The position numbers and the translations under genes are program-made. A stretch of DNA of 64,000 bases from NCBI GenBank assembly GCA_033297205.1, contig MU859089.1:180380-244379 (forward strand). Reading direction: 5' to 3'. The stretch is from Pseudoneurospora amorphoporcata (taxonomy: Eukaryota > Ascomycota > Sordariomycetes > Sordariales > Sordariaceae). Under the pieces are notes generated by a model that searched no databases, was not told the origin of the DNA, and was given only the letters and a program-made list of their open reading frames with translations. Numbering within the stretch: the stretch's first letter is position 1; the number at the start of each line of letters is the position of its first letter. Shown in pieces: positions 10,034 to 21,985 of the stretch.

Positions 10034-10912
10034 ATGAAGACCACCACCTCTTTCTTCGCCTACCTCCTCGCCGCCTCGGCCTCCTCCGTCTTCGCGGCCG
10101 CCATTCCCCTCTCCACCGGCGTCCCCACCCCCGCCCCCGTTCAACAAGTCGGCCAACAAGCTAAGGCTGCTCTCGATAACGCCTCCGCCTACGCTCCTCA
10201 GCCTTCTGTCCCGCTCTCGACCGGCGTTCCCACCGTTCCCGCTGGTGCGGCCCACTGGAAGCAGATGAACGTCGAGGTTCCTCCTGTTGAGGGCGCTCCC
10301 GCTGTTCCTCCTGTTCCTGAGGTTCCCGCTCCTGCTGATGCCGCCGCTGCCGTCCCTCCCGTCTACGGCGCTGCTCCCGTTGACGGTGTTGCCCCTGCTG
10401 TTGATACCGCTGGCGTTCCCATCCCTCCTGTTGAGGCTCCCGCCGCTCCCGCGGTTCCTGCCGATGCTGCCGCCCCTGTTACCGACGCTGCCGCTGCCGT
10501 CCCTGTTACCGACGCTGCCGCTGCCGTCCCTCCTGTCGATGGCGCTGTCCCCGCTGATGCTACTGCTCCCGTTGACGGTGCTGCTGCCGCTATCCCTCCC
10601 GTCGACGCTGCCGCCCCCGCCACCGATGCTGCTGCGGGCGCCGTCCCTCTCGTCGACGGTGCTGCCCCCCTCGATGCTGCCGCCCCTGTCACTGATGCCG
10701 CTGGTGTCCCCGCTGGTGTCCCCGCTGGTGTCCCCGCTGGTGTCCCCGCTGGCGTCCCCGCTGGCGTCCCTGCTGATGCTGTCGCCGTCCCGGCTCCCGC
10801 TGGAGCCGCTGGCAAGGTCATCGATGGCGCCAAGGCTGTCGCCCCGGAGGTATCTTCGGTCCCTGTCCCCTCCACTGTTCCCTCCGCCGTCCCCGGTGTC
10901 AAGCGCGTTTAA
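10034..10912 (+). CDS. Secreted Ala/Pro/Val-rich repeat protein
   Basis: Intronless, 292 aa, no recognised domain. It starts with a clear signal peptide (MKTTTSFFAYLLAASASSVFAAA). Just after cleavage it carries PLSTGVPTPAP, and about 35 residues later a second copy, PLSTGVPTVPAG. The middle is low-complexity: repeated PVTDAAAAVP and PPVDGA units, then about six tandem GVPA units (near 10700-10770), ending PGVKRV. There are no Cys residues that I can see, so it is not a hydrophobin or Cys-rich effector. Strongly C-ending codons on the sense frame indicate a real, well-expressed gene; the repeats also open long false frames on both strands. A wall or extracellular matrix role is only a guess. 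Confidence 0.75.
   Translation: MKTTTSFFAYLLAASASSVFAAAIPLSTGVPTPAPVQQVGQQAKAALDNASAYAPQPSVPLSTGVPTVPAGAAHWKQMNVEVPPVEGAPAVPPVPEVPAPADAAAAVPPVYGAAPVDGVAPAVDTAGVPIPPVEAPAAPAVPADAAAPVTDAAAAVPVTDAAAAVPPVDGAVPADATAPVDGAAAAIPPVDAAAPATDAAAGAVPLVDGAAPLDAAAPVTDAAGVPAGVPAGVPAGVPAGVPAGVPADAVAVPAPAGAAGKVIDGAKAVAPEVSSVPVPSTVPSAVPGVKRV
10704..10772 (+). repeat. 12-bp tandem repeat (GVPA codons)
   Basis: About six head-to-tail copies of GGTGTCCCCGCT, with GGC/GGT variants, inside the secreted repeat protein gene. The near-identical codons point to recent expansion. Confidence 0.85.
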
Positions 10913-13171
10913 ACATCGCGTTTTGTTGAAAAGCTGGATGGAGTCATGATAAGGATTATAGCAGGACATGATGTTGCGGAACTACCGCTTTGCTCGCATG
11001 ACTTGAGGAGATAGGAACCAGACCCATTATGGGGTGGAGGACTGATGACGTGGTGGATAAGAGGAAGAAGGGGAGAGAAAGAGAAGAGGATCCGAATAAC
11101 TCGCTCACTGGCAAGCGCTGCTGGAAAGTGAGGATACCTGCTTACTTGGACATATACCACAAAAATAATAATAATGGATATTTGAAATGTTGAAACATAT
11201 TTGCTCCAAAGATCCTTGGTTAGTGGTGAGTGAAGAAGGCGAAAATCCATCTTGTTCAACACGTGCGAGTTTTTGGTGTTTTGATGAGAATGTCGTCAAC
11301 GACGAGGTACATTGATGGCTGGGCAGCTGCTGGGTTAAAGTGTCAGCGTGTGATAAGGGTTAGGGTTGACACCGCTACTTCCCCCTGACAGCTCCCGAAT
11401 GGTCGGCGATCTGCAGACACCTTCCACTTCTGTGCTTCTGGCAGCAGCCGCGGCTGTCAGCTCGGGTTGTTTCCAGCAAGCAAACAAAGGTTTTCGCGCA
11501 TCAACATGTCCTCTGGCTCTCTGGGCGGGCAAAAAGCGGTAAGTTCCGACCACCGACAGAACGGGGGAGGGTAGGGGGGAGTTCATGCATGGCGCTGCTC
11601 TATTCCCATCACATCCAAAGAAATGGTCCTGAGAAAGCAAACAACACTCATCTTCACTATCCCTCCCGCCCATGGCGCTGCACACTGCGTTACCGTTGCA
11701 CACCTCTTTACCTGTTGCTTCCCGGGTTTCCCGCAAACCTTAATATCTGATCGGCCGACGGCGCCAGCAATCCTATAAACAGTGGTCTGACTCGCCCTAA
11801 CAATTACGACTCCGTGCATCGTCGACAACAACATAGGCAGGCCATATGTTTCCAGTCTTGTATCGGAGGACATCTGAAGCCTGTGGACAGCGGTCTGGCA
11901 CGACGACCGTTAGAACAACCAAAGGGGTTACCCCGGCTACCTGATAGACCTGATTGAGTTTCTTTGCAAAAGGCTGCAATACCCAAATCGGCCAAATAAC
12001 CCCTGAGGTAAGAAAAACTGGACCACAAGTTCCAGGCCCTGTCCGGTGGGCCCCCTTTTGCTCTTTGACCTCATCGCTCACCGTGGGGATCGCCGTGGGG
12101 ATTTGGGGAAAAAGGGTCCAAACTCCAAAGGGAGGACCTGGACGACAACAGACTCCAAGCGAGGTGTACACATCTCGAAAAGGGCAATCTGAAAAGGAAT
12201 GCCATGCCCGTCACAAAAAGAGCAGAGATTCCATTTTACGTGCCGACCCAAACCGGTCGGTAGTCACATCTCATTCCCAGATGGGCATGTCCCCAACAGA
12301 ATCGCTTGTCGGTTGACCATTCATGTCATCCTTCTGCGTCCCCTCAGCGCCTCTCGTCGGAGACGACGAGTGGACAGGTCAAGCCTGTCGCATCGATTTG
12401 AACATCGCTGTAAAAGTCCTCATTTCATCGACCGCTCTGGGGTTAGCGGCACAATATCCAACACCCCCGATCATTGGTCGCGACGAGGTGTTCCTGGCAT
12501 GAACCCGTTAAGACACCACCCACCGAACGATGCCACCTCGAGCTCACCAGTCCACCCGGTGCCGAGATGAGGCGCCCAGGGACCTCGAAGCGGTCGGCTC
12601 GCTGATTGGGTACACCCCCTGAGCCTATCGCGACCTGCAGGTAGCTTGTTTTCCCCTTCCACACAGCTTCCCTTTGTTGGCCCTCCCCGGGGAGATACCT
12701 GAGTGAAAAATACGCCAGGACATGGGGCACGACATGGGCCACTACATGCTCGGCTCCCCGTCGACCCATCCCAATCCCATCCCATTCCCCGTCTGGGGTG
12801 AAGCTTAACTTTTTCCCTCCTCGTGCACCAAGCCCGGGACAAGCCTTCTCTTTTCTCTTCCTGTCGCTCTCTCGATCCTTCCTTCCTTCACGGACCTTCA
12901 TTGGAATCTCACACTCGTTGACCTTGAACCCTTCGAAGCTCGACCCGCCTCGGCTTGTCCAGTGTCCGTCGAATCTTCTCACGATCGTTCGACCTGACTA
13001 TCTTTACGATTTTATGTCCTATGAACACCGGCTCGAGTTCTGAATAGCGAAAGTGTTAGTGCTGGATATCAGTTGAACGACAAACCGACTTTGTACCAGA
13101 GCTCATATCTCGACGCGCTGAGCTCTACCACCATTCGATATCAACTGAAGGAAACCACCCCTAGAGCCAAC
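10913..13171. other. Long intergenic region before SUN gene
   Basis: About 2.2 kb with no supportable gene. It includes a telomere-like AAGGGTTAGGGTT motif near 11355. From about 12780 it becomes C/T-rich, as expected for the promoter and leader of the SUN gene. Open frames on both strands lack conserved sequence or splice logic. Confidence 0.5.
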
Positions 13172-14722
13172 ATGAAGCTCTCCGCATTCCAGACCGCCCT
13201 TGGCGCGGCATCATTATTCTTCAGTGCCCAACCTGTCTCTGCCGGTCATGGGGGTCATCGCCATCTCCATGAACGTCCCACGAGGAGACGCAGCCATGTT
13301 GAGGAGACCATCGAGATCGTTGGGATGCCTCAGCTGCAAAAGAGGAAAACTCAGTGCTCATTGCCCGACCACCCCGACCTTGTGTATGTTCCGGGAGGCA
13401 TGAACAATGGTTTCGCCATGAGCCCCGATGAGCCATGCGAAGACGGAAAGTGGTGCCCATATGCCTGTGTTCCTGGAAAGGTTATGGCGCAATGGGAACC
13501 AAACTCGACCTATGTCTATCCTCAGTCCATGGTGAGTTGAACATCACCTCGACCTAGTGGGACTCGCAGCGCTAACACATGGTGAAGAACGGCGGTCTGT
13601 ATTGCAATAAAGGAACGCCTGAGAAGGCCTTCGACGACAAGCCATACTGCGTGGATGGAACCGGTACTGTCCAGGTAGTTAACAAGGCTGGCAAGATTGT
13701 GTCCTTCTGCCAAACTGTCTTACCTGGTAATGAGGCCATGATTATCCCCACTGACATCCAGGGTCAGTCCAAGATCGCTGTGCCTGGACCCTCTTATTGG
13801 GACTCGACCGCTGCGCAGTAAGCATACCCGCAAATGACGAGATTTGACTCACCAGGCTGACCTTCTCAGTTACTATATCAACGCGCCTGGCGTCTCTTCT
13901 GCCGAGGGTTGCATTTGGGGTAGCCCAAGCAAGCCTATCGGAAACTGGAGTCCCTATGTTGCTGGAGCAAACACCGTTTCGGCTGGTGAGACGTACCTGA
14001 AGATTGCGTGGAACCCCATTTACATGGACTGCGACTGGAAGAAGACGAAGCCCAGCTTTGGTGTCAAGATCGAGTGCCCCTCTGGAGGTTGCAATGGTTT
14101 GCCGTGCTCCATCGATCCCTCCAAGCACGGTGTTGGAGGCTTAGAAAGCCCTGTCTCCACCAAGGGTGTCGGTGGTGCTCAGTTCTGCGTTGTCACCGTT
14201 CCCAAGGGACAGACTGCCAACATCGTGGTGTTTAACGTCGATGGTTCCAGCGATGAGGAGCCCAAGACCTCGACCACCAAGCAGCCTGATCCTCCCAAGA
14301 CCACCTCGACCAAGGAGGCGCCTCCGCCGCCCCCGCCGCCCAAGACCACCTCTACCACGAATACGCCCACCACCACATCAACTCATCCTCCTCCCACCAC
14401 TTCTTCTTCTTCGGTCCGCACGTCGTCGGCTCCAGTATCCTCAGAGGCGTCCAGCACAGTAGAGTCTTATGTTGTTGAGTCTTCCGAGACACCATCAGCC
14501 TCGAAGCCCGCACTCTGGGGTGGTATCTTCAAGGAGAACGGCACCGATTCAACTCCCACTAGCGAAGCCCCCGAGATAACGGAAGCACCAGAACTAACGG
14601 AAACCGAAGAGTCCGCACCCGTCTCAACCGCATCGAAAAAGAACGATGGCGCGGCTCACGAAGGTGGTGCTGCCATTGCCGGCTTGGTCGTTGCCATTGT
14701 CGCTGCTGCAACTCTTCTCTAG
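13172..14722 (+). CDS. SUN-family cell wall protein (GH132, Adg3-like), GPI-type
   Basis: SUN-family proteins (yeast Sim1/Uth1/Nca3/Sun4, S. pombe Psu1/Adg3) are secreted wall proteins linked to beta-glucan remodelling and septation. Exons are 13172-13531, 13588-13817 and 13870-14722 (introns 56 and 52 nt), 480 aa. Residues 1-23 are a signal peptide. A dibasic LQKRK precedes the SUN domain, which starts at CSLPDHPDLVYVPGG. GKWCPYACVPGKVMAQWEP is the hallmark Cys/Trp motif, and GGLYCNKG, YCVDGTG, GCIWGSP and CDWKKTKPSFGVKIEC follow. After about residue 330 there is a Ser/Thr/Pro stalk with polyproline, then a hydrophobic C-end (AIAGLVVAIVAAATLL) fitting GPI attachment. The Adg3-like subgroup is inferred from the GPI tail and long stalk. 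Confidence 0.88.
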
Positions 14723-16274
14723 ACTGCCATCCCTGCGCAGTTCTAGAAAAAGCTAGGGCTTTGGATCCCTAGGAGGCTGATTCTTGATTTCCTGTATACG
14801 ACGTTGGATTATCTTCTTGACCAAATTTCGCGGCCCGTATACGAGGGTACACTCGGTCGAATTGTACCTGACTCTGCTTCTTTTCATCAATTTTCGGGAA
14901 ACGACGACGAAAACGACACACCTCTCAAACGGCCACTCAGCCTACGTCAAAACCCGGAAGTCTACCAAAAAAACTTTACATACCTTTTTAACACACCCCC
15001 ATACCTACCTACACTTAGTACCTAGTGTTTATTGTTACTCCTGCAGCCCGCATTGGCGCGCCACAGGCTGCTGCCATCTTGCGCCCTTCTTCTCTCCACG
15101 AGTCATTTCTTGCTGCGGCAAGTGGCGGCTAGCTTTTATTATTCGACTTAATTTCGGGATCGGTTATTTGTTTGAGAGGATATCTTTTTTGTTCGGCGAT
15201 ATACCCCCATTTGAAGCTCTTGGTTGGTTTTTGGTCTTTGTGCGTTGAATGCGGCGAGGTTTTGGCGATATCTTCTTCTCTGTTGGATAATCTTTTGGAA
15301 ATGACCGTTTGTGAGGAGGAAATTGGTTGCGCTTGGGAGGTCGGGAGGTGGGAGGCGGCGACTCGGGTCTATGATGGATGTCGAAACGTAACAATTTTTG
15401 GTAAAAGGGGGGAGAAAGGGTAAACAATGATGAGGTCCCGTGGCCGGACGGAGCCCAGGCATTGAGAAAAGTCTGGTAGACCTAGGGTCTCGACTTCCCG
15501 ATGTGCTCTGGAGCAGGACTGGGTTGGGCATTGGATATTATTTGAGACGAGACACTGAATGAAAGAGCAAACGACGTTCGTGACGACAATTTGTTTGACC
15601 CCAAATCTTGAATTGAAACAAATCCGTATGCCGATAACGATAAGTAGTGATAATGATGCATTCCGGAAGTTGGTAAAACTCGAAGCTTCAGCAAGAAGGA
15701 AGAAATTGACGGGGGAGAAGTTAAGCTTTGGAAAAGTTGAGAAGGAAGGAGTGAATGAACGAAGAAAATTTCGCAAGAAAAGGATCTTCAACGGGCAGCA
15801 GGGGCAGCACTTGAAACATTCATGAACACAACAAGGCAAGTACGACTTCCGTTAGTGACTTCCTGGTCTTGGCGGGCACTTACTGTCATACATGTACAAG
15901 TCGTACCAGTCGACAAGGTTCTCAGCTTGCCTCCACGCTCCACGCTGGCTCTGAGCCCGGTGAGCGAGCCACTTCATCAAGTACAAGTAAATACGAGCTC
16001 GCACTCAAAATAACAATTTCGTCTTCGCATCAGCTCACCACTTTCAATAATACTCTGGTCTTCTAGGCCGAGGCAAAGGCAAAAGTATTCACGCTTGTGA
16101 ATATCGTCAAGTGAAGAACTTCATATTATGGATGTGCACCTTATGATGCTTCTAGGGCAGAAGTGATGCTTCAGTCTTAGACTGATACAGTCTATCTATA
16201 TTCCCGCTTTTCCACAGCAGCATTACCTTACAGTTTAAAGCAAAGAAAAGTAGAGCAATAATCTCTCCCCATCA
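14723..16274. other. Convergent intergenic region (SUN / CSN12-like)
   Basis: 3' flanks of two converging genes, with poly-T and CTACCTACC runs. No gene is seen. The open frame at 15559-15825 (Lys/Arg-rich) has no recognisable features. Confidence 0.45.
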
Positions 16275-17967
16275 TTAACCCATCTTAACCCACCCCGGCA
16301 CATCCTCGAACTCCCCCGGCGGCTCATTCGTCTCGCCCGCATCCGCCGCCGCCAACTCCTCCTCGTAGTCCTCCCGGAACCTTTCCATGATACTCTCGTA
16401 CGGGCACGGCCAGCCCGCCAGCACCGCGTTTCCATTTTTACGCTTGGCACCCTCAACGGCGAACTTCTTCTGTTGGCGAGCGATAAACCCATTAAGCAGG
16501 CCCGCGTAGACCAAGCCCGCGACGATCGACTCCATGCTGTCGGGGTCCGGCTGCTTGTTTCCGAAGATCAGGCCCTCCGAGGGCATCAGCCGCTTTGGCT
16601 GTCCGCCTTGGGGAGGGATGAGGGTGAGTGTGTTGCCGGCGGCAATGGTGGGGACATAGCCCTCTAGGAGCTTCTGGACGTAGGTGGCGGTTGTCACAAG
16701 GTCGGCGAGGGAAAGGGCGGGGGCGGCGCGGTTGGTGTTCATCATGTTAGGATCCCCTCCTTGAGCACCCTCCCACGTAAGGAGGAATGTCTTGCGAGTA
16801 AAGGAGCGCCAGACGAGCGGTTTGAGACGGTACAGGAGGGTTAGGTAGAGGCCGCGGTCCCAGAGCCAGTCGCGGCTGGCGTTGAGGGCTTGGTGGAAGG
16901 CAACGAAGTTGCCGGTTCGGATGGCGGCGCAGATGGGGATGAAGATGTCGGCGAAGCCGGCGGCCTCGGGCCGTGAGAGAAGCATCTGTGAAGGGAAACG
17001 GGCCAGGAGAAGGTTCGAGGGGATCCAGTAGATCAGAATTTGCCGGCGATGCTTGAGGAATTGCGGGTGGCATTGTCGGTAGGCCTCTTCGAAACACCAG
17101 TGGGCACGCATGTAATGGCCATGGTCGAAGTTGAAGCGACCGAGGTAGTAGAGGAAGGTTACGCGTTGTGATGCTGGGTATAGTGAGAGTGCCGGTCCGC
17201 TTGTGGAGAGGTTGGTGAACATCTGGACTGCCAGTCGTGATTTGTCGCACTATAGTATGGTATGGGCATGAGTATTTCTTCTGGGATTGTGTTACAAGAA
17301 GGAGGAGCATGGGACTTACAGCGAACAACAGTTTCAGCGTCAAGTTCGCAAACAAATATACAGCAATCTTCTTCCCCTTTGGAGGTTGCCAGCGAGTACT
17401 TGATCGATCTGTGAGGCAGGAAGTGAAAATCTTCTGAATGATGTCTGCAGCGAGCTCGACAATCGACTTCTTCTCGCCAGCTTCATCCCCAGTCATGTCG
17501 CCCTGGATCTGGGCCATGAGAGAAGGCTCCTTAGTGATGCTCATAACCAACTTGGAGAGTGCCTCTGAAAGCGACATGCTGGTTTGTAGAAGCATGATGC
17601 CATATGTAGGATTAGCAAGTGCGTTTGCACATGAGATGAGTAGGTCGCTGAGTCGACCATAAAGTTTAACGATGTCGTTGAAGTCTACATCGCGCCAGTA
17701 CTTCAAGTATTCCTCCATGAACGAGTTGAAGCCGGGCCATGGCGAGCCTCTTCCTTCTGGTACGTCATCCTCCTCTGGTAAATGCTTTTCGACCAGCTTC
17801 TCGATATTGCCTGAATTTGCGGGACACGACGACCTCAGCTGCTGCCCCAGCTCATAATAATGTGCAGCAACGTTCGGCTCGACGAGCAACCAGTTGCGGA
17901 GCTCATCACCATTCTGGGTTTGTATGAACCCGCGGATGCTGCCCAGAAATTCCGCAATAAGGCTCAT
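16275..17967 (-). CDS. csn12: CSN12/Thp1/PCID2-like PCI-domain protein
   Basis: Homologue of yeast Csn12/Thp1 and human PCID2, PCI proteins acting in the TREX-2 mRNA export complex or associated with the COP9 signalosome and splicing. Exons are 17967-17320 and 17249-16275 with one 70-nt intron (donor GTAAGT), giving 540 aa. Recognisable pieces are the N-terminal MSLIAEFLGSIRGFIQTQNG, then LLFA-CDKSRLAVQMFTNL across the intron. HWCFEEAYRQCHPQFLKHRR and LIYWIPSNLLLARFP follow, the usual CSN12-family block ahead of the PCI winged helix near 420-510 (SIVAGLVYAGLLNGFIAR). No signal peptide; nuclear or cytosolic. Which complex it joins here cannot be read from sequence. Confidence 0.88.
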
Positions 17968-19097
17968 GGCTGTGGTTTATCTGTGGTTGACGCGCTCGTG
18001 ACCGGTCGGATTGTCTTTTAACTCGGCTTCCTGCCTTCCTCCTCTCAGGTCCTAGCCCGGCCGTGCCAGGGCCTAAGCAAATGCGAAAGTCGATTTGAAT
18101 TCGTCGAAGGATGAAAAGCTGAGTCCGTCGTGAAATATCGTCGTAGTCTGATATTTTGATGCTGAAGCCGTCAAGGAGCTGATTCCCAAGTGAAAATCAG
18201 GACTGATGCGATGAATAACTTGTTGTAGTTGTTGCTGGATGTTTGGTTGGCTAAGGTAGTCTAGACAAAGATGCAGACCGTTGCAGTTGCGATCTCAAAC
18301 TGAAGGTGACGGAAGTTGAGGTGAGTGTGTTTTGCACTGTGCTGCAGTACCATTGATGCGTGTTTGACCGAACGGCGATAACCCTAACCCGAAGGCTGTA
18401 GTTGGAACACTTATTACACGAGATGGATTTTTGTTCATCTAATTTTGAGAAAGCCTACGTGCACACACCCCAAACCTACAGGCACCCAGCTTTCCAAGGC
18501 CAACCACAAATTTCCCAAATTCATTCATTTCAACACCGAAAGATACTGCTTAATAGGCTTTCAAACCGATTCTTCAGCTCCCTAGCGTTTCCACGAATTT
18601 TGGAAGCTAACCGTTGATATTCAAGTACGTTGCACGGGTTGGGTGCTACGAATGCAAATACTGTATCAAAAGACTATCGACAACTTAGAGGGGTGGAAAA
18701 TTGATTAAGTAGGGAGTTTGAGGTTCGAAAGACTGCTGCATGAAGTATTGAAAGAATCAAAACGGAGGTGGTGAAGAAATTGAGTTGTGTCTTGGTAAAA
18801 GGTGGGTGCCTGTAGGTTTTGGGTGTGTGTGTCTAGGCTTTTTATTTTCTGTTGTGATTTTACAGCATCATCAAGATATCAGTCTCAGCATTCAAATACT
18901 TAACTTCTTCAATTTCATTCTGTCACCTTTTACCCAACAAGATGCAGCTCTAACTATGTGAAGACCGGCCCTGCTTCTGGCAGCGCACTATACCATTTGT
19001 TCATGAAAGGAAGCCCAACCAACTCCAAAGCTTTGCAAATCTTCATCCCGATACAAGAAGTCATCAAACATCCATCCTTAACGCCTAAATATCCCCG
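17968..19097. other. Intergenic with foldback inverted repeat
   Basis: Promoter of the CSN12-like gene on the left and 3' flank of the thiolase gene on the right. It holds a telomere-like ACCCTAACCC at 18381-18390 and the inverted repeat listed separately. No protein gene is supported. Confidence 0.5.
18451..18840. repeat. Inverted repeat (foldback element), arms 18451-18488 and 18803-18840
   Basis: The left arm and the reverse complement of the right arm match at 33 of 38 positions by eye, including an unbroken stretch of 17 (AAACCTACAGGCACCCA). Weaker similarity continues inward (CTTTCCAAGG against CTTTTACCAAG, then AATTTC, CTTTC and AAC blocks), so the original arms may have been 65-150 nt around a loop of roughly 100-250 nt. 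It could be a MITE relic or a hairpin transcript. Confidence 0.75.
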
Positions 19098-20451
19098 TTA
19101 TACCGACTCGATCCTCTGGACAACCATGGCGGTGGCAGCACCTCCACCGTTGCAAATGGCAGCCACACCGTACTGGCCAGGCTGGAGCTGGTGAAGCAAG
19201 GTAACGAGAATGCGGGATCCGGAGCTACCCAAGGCGTGGCCGAGGGCAATGGCGCCACCAAGAGGGTTTACGACAGCGCCCTCAAGACCGAGGATCTTCT
19301 CGTTGGCCTTGATGACCGCGGCGAAGGCCTCGTTGAACTCCCAGATGGCAACCTGGTCCTTGTTGATACCGGCACGCTTGAGGGCAAGCTCAACGGCCTT
19401 GGAGGGCGCAATGGGGAAGTCGATGGGGTCCATAGCGGCATCAGCAGAGCTGACGATACGGGCAAGAACCCTCGAGCCCTTGCCGAACTCCTGCGCGAGC
19501 GACTTGTTGCCGAGAACAAGAGCACTGGCGCCATCGTTGAGGGTGGAGGCGTTGGCGGCCGTCACGGTACCGGTGCCATCACGGACGAAGGCAGGCTTGA
19601 GAGTGGGAACTTTCTCCAGCTTGATGTCGTTGTAGCCCTCATCCATTTCGATGATCTTGTCACCCTTCTTGCCGGGAACGGGGACGGGCACAACTTCCTC
19701 AGCAAACTTTCCGGAAGCCCAAGCCTCCTGGGCGCGCTTGTACGACTGGATGGCATAATCGTCCTGCTGCTCACGAGAGATCTGGAACTTCTTGGCGGTG
19801 TTCTCGGCACAGTTGCCCATGTGAAACTCGTTGTAGACGTCGGTCAAACCGTCCTTGATGAGGCCATCCTCCATCTTGATGTGGCCGAAGGGGGGCATGC
19901 CGCTAGCGCGGGGCACATAGTACGGTACCCTAGTCATGTTCTCCATACCGCCGGCGACCTGGGCCTCCGCTAGACCGAGCTGGATGTTTTGCGCAGCGAA
20001 CACAACAGCCTTGAGACCGGAAGCGCACACCTTGTTGATGGTAATGGCCTCGACGGTGGGGGAAAGGCCAGCAAAGATAACGGCTTGGCGCGCGGGGGAC
20101 TGGCCGACACAGCCCTGGAGGACGTTGCCCATGTAGACATCGGTGATCTTCTCAACGGGGATGCCCGACCTCTTGATGGCCTCCTTGATGGCAACGGCAC
20201 CGAGCTTGGGCGCGGGAACGGTGGTGTAAGAGCCATTGAACTGGCAGATGTAAGCATGTGCGCCATGTTATGGATATGGCCGTTTTTGCGGAGCGGCTCA
20301 CCTTGGCCGTTGGTGTTCTCACACCACTGAGAATGTAGGCATCCTGAATCTGCTGACGGAGGGCAGACTGGGTGGAAAAGAGACGAGAGGAAGCGACACG
20401 GGAAGTGCGCGAAGCCGAGCTAACGGCTGTCCTGGCGTGGCAGAGGACCAT
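19098..20451 (-). CDS. Acetyl-CoA acetyltransferase (thiolase), mitochondrial type
   Basis: Condenses two acetyl-CoA to acetoacetyl-CoA or runs the reverse thiolysis (ERG10/ACAT1 family). Exons are 20451-20302 and 20240-19098 with a 61-nt intron, giving 430 aa. The first 35 residues are rich in Arg, Ser and Ala without acids (ARTAVSSASRTSRVASSR), typical of a mitochondrial presequence, so this is likely the ACAT1-like enzyme rather than the cytosolic sterol one. The nucleophilic Cys122 is in INKVCASGLKA. WEFNEAFAA, GGAIALGHALGSSGSR (catalytic His) and ICNGGGAATAM (second Cys) are intact. The predicted mitochondrial role in ketone, isoleucine or fatty-acid breakdown is inferred. Confidence 0.93.
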
Positions 20452-21985
20452 TTTGGCTGTCAGAAGAAAGAAGCTGCAGCTGGTGACGATGGGTTACAGG
20501 ACGCAGGGTACCTAGGTATGGTACTGCGCAGCGCAGATGTCGGAGAGGGATCTAGGGAAGATGAGACGGAGATGGCCGAAACGGGAATGAACAACAGCAC
20601 AACAGGAGAAGCAACACAGAACAAGAGCAGGAAAGAAATTGATTAGGAAGAGGATCGCAGGAGGAACTTTAAGAGTATCATTGAAAAAAAAGAAGAAAAA
20701 GAAGATTAATAAACTACAAGCTGGGGAGGCGAGCACTACTCTCGTCCTCGCTCTCATTTCCTCGGAGCTTGACTGTCAGATGCCATGACGGCACTGGTCG
20801 GCTTGTGACGGTACATGTGGAGAGGAATCACACAAAAGCGTTCTTTCACCCCGCCAATTGAGCGCCAAAAGTGGCCGCCACCGTGGTTTTCGCGGGGACC
20901 CCAAGGGGCACATGGGACACAGAAGCTTGGTATCCGGGGTTTTCCGTGGAGTCTGCCACACGACAGACAGGGGAAGCTCATCCACAATGCCCTGCTTGGG
21001 ACCATGCCGTGCCCATGCTGTAGCCGGGCGGATGGAGCAAAACATGGAGGAGAGTTGAGGCCGTGGCGGGGAAACGGATCCGGAGACGGACGCTCTCCCG
21101 TTCATTCACTCTTTCCGTGTCAGTGCCAATATCACATACATACCTTATGTAGCTGTACCGGATACGGCTCATATAAGAGTTAGGGACCAAAGCCCACTGC
21201 ACACTCAACAGTCGTTTCGCGTCGCTGTGATCTATCCCAGTCGCGCTTGTCCCTGCGCGCGTCAGAGAGTGTTGGGCAGAAGAAAACCACTTTACGCGCG
21301 AGACAAAGGCCGAGCTCCTATCCAGATTTGAAAGGGTGCGTTAGTTCCAAGCAAAGGGCTTAAAATCATGTTGTGGCGTTGAAGTATTTTCGGGCAGCTG
21401 CCGGGGGTGTTATAAGAAAAAGCTTGAATCACTTATTATTCAAGCCGAATAATTGGCTGTCATGCACAATTTCAGATCAATGTTTGGGGATTTATTTGGC
21501 AGTCCGATTCGGATGTTTGGCTGGACAACCATTCACTGGTGCCGTGATACGCTACCTTAGGTTGGACCCCAATCCAGCAGCTGGCCGCCACCCCGCGCAC
21601 GTGCCACCATCCTTTACTCTTAACATTGATTGGCTGAGAATGTGGTATTCGACAAGCCAGCGGCAATTGCCAGCCGGTCACTGGGTGTTCATTGTCTTCG
21701 GCGCGCGCTCTCCCAGCTTCCACTTCCCGTCTTTAGGTTGTGACGCCCCCTCCAATCAGTTGGGTACGATAAGATAGCGGTCGTTATGCGCCTTCTCTTG
21801 CTGCAGGTGGCTCTGCTGGTTTCCGTCATTCATCTCCGCATCTTTCAAAACAGTTGATTGTCTCTTCGCTACTCCAACCACAACACCCATCCTAACTCGG
21901 ACAAAGCATCGCATCCTATTCCATCAACTTTGCAACTTTCCCTCCATACGTTCGCGCGACTTGATCATCCATCACCAAAGCCAAA
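20452..21985. other. Divergent intergenic region (thiolase / mus-8)
   Basis: Shared 1.5-kb promoter region of the leftward thiolase and rightward mus-8 genes. It carries a TACCTAGGTA palindrome near 20510 and an A-rich run near 20690. No other gene is seen. Confidence 0.5.

Noticed and set aside
9953..10969. 338-codon minus-strand frame and 10287-10949 plus-strand frame
   Set aside because: Shadows of the repeat protein gene; simple Gly/Ser/Asp or Leu/Pro repetition. Only the frame from 10034 has a signal peptide and codon bias.
12443..12982. 179-codon minus-strand frame upstream of the SUN gene
   Set aside because: Composition follows C/T-rich leader DNA on the other strand; no recognisable motif.
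13073..13171. N-terminal extension of the SUN protein from a TTG-like start
   Set aside because: Not an ATG; the signal peptide begins at 13172.
19191..19973. 260-codon plus-strand frame over the thiolase gene
   Set aside because: Antisense shadow; the minus strand encodes an intact thiolase.
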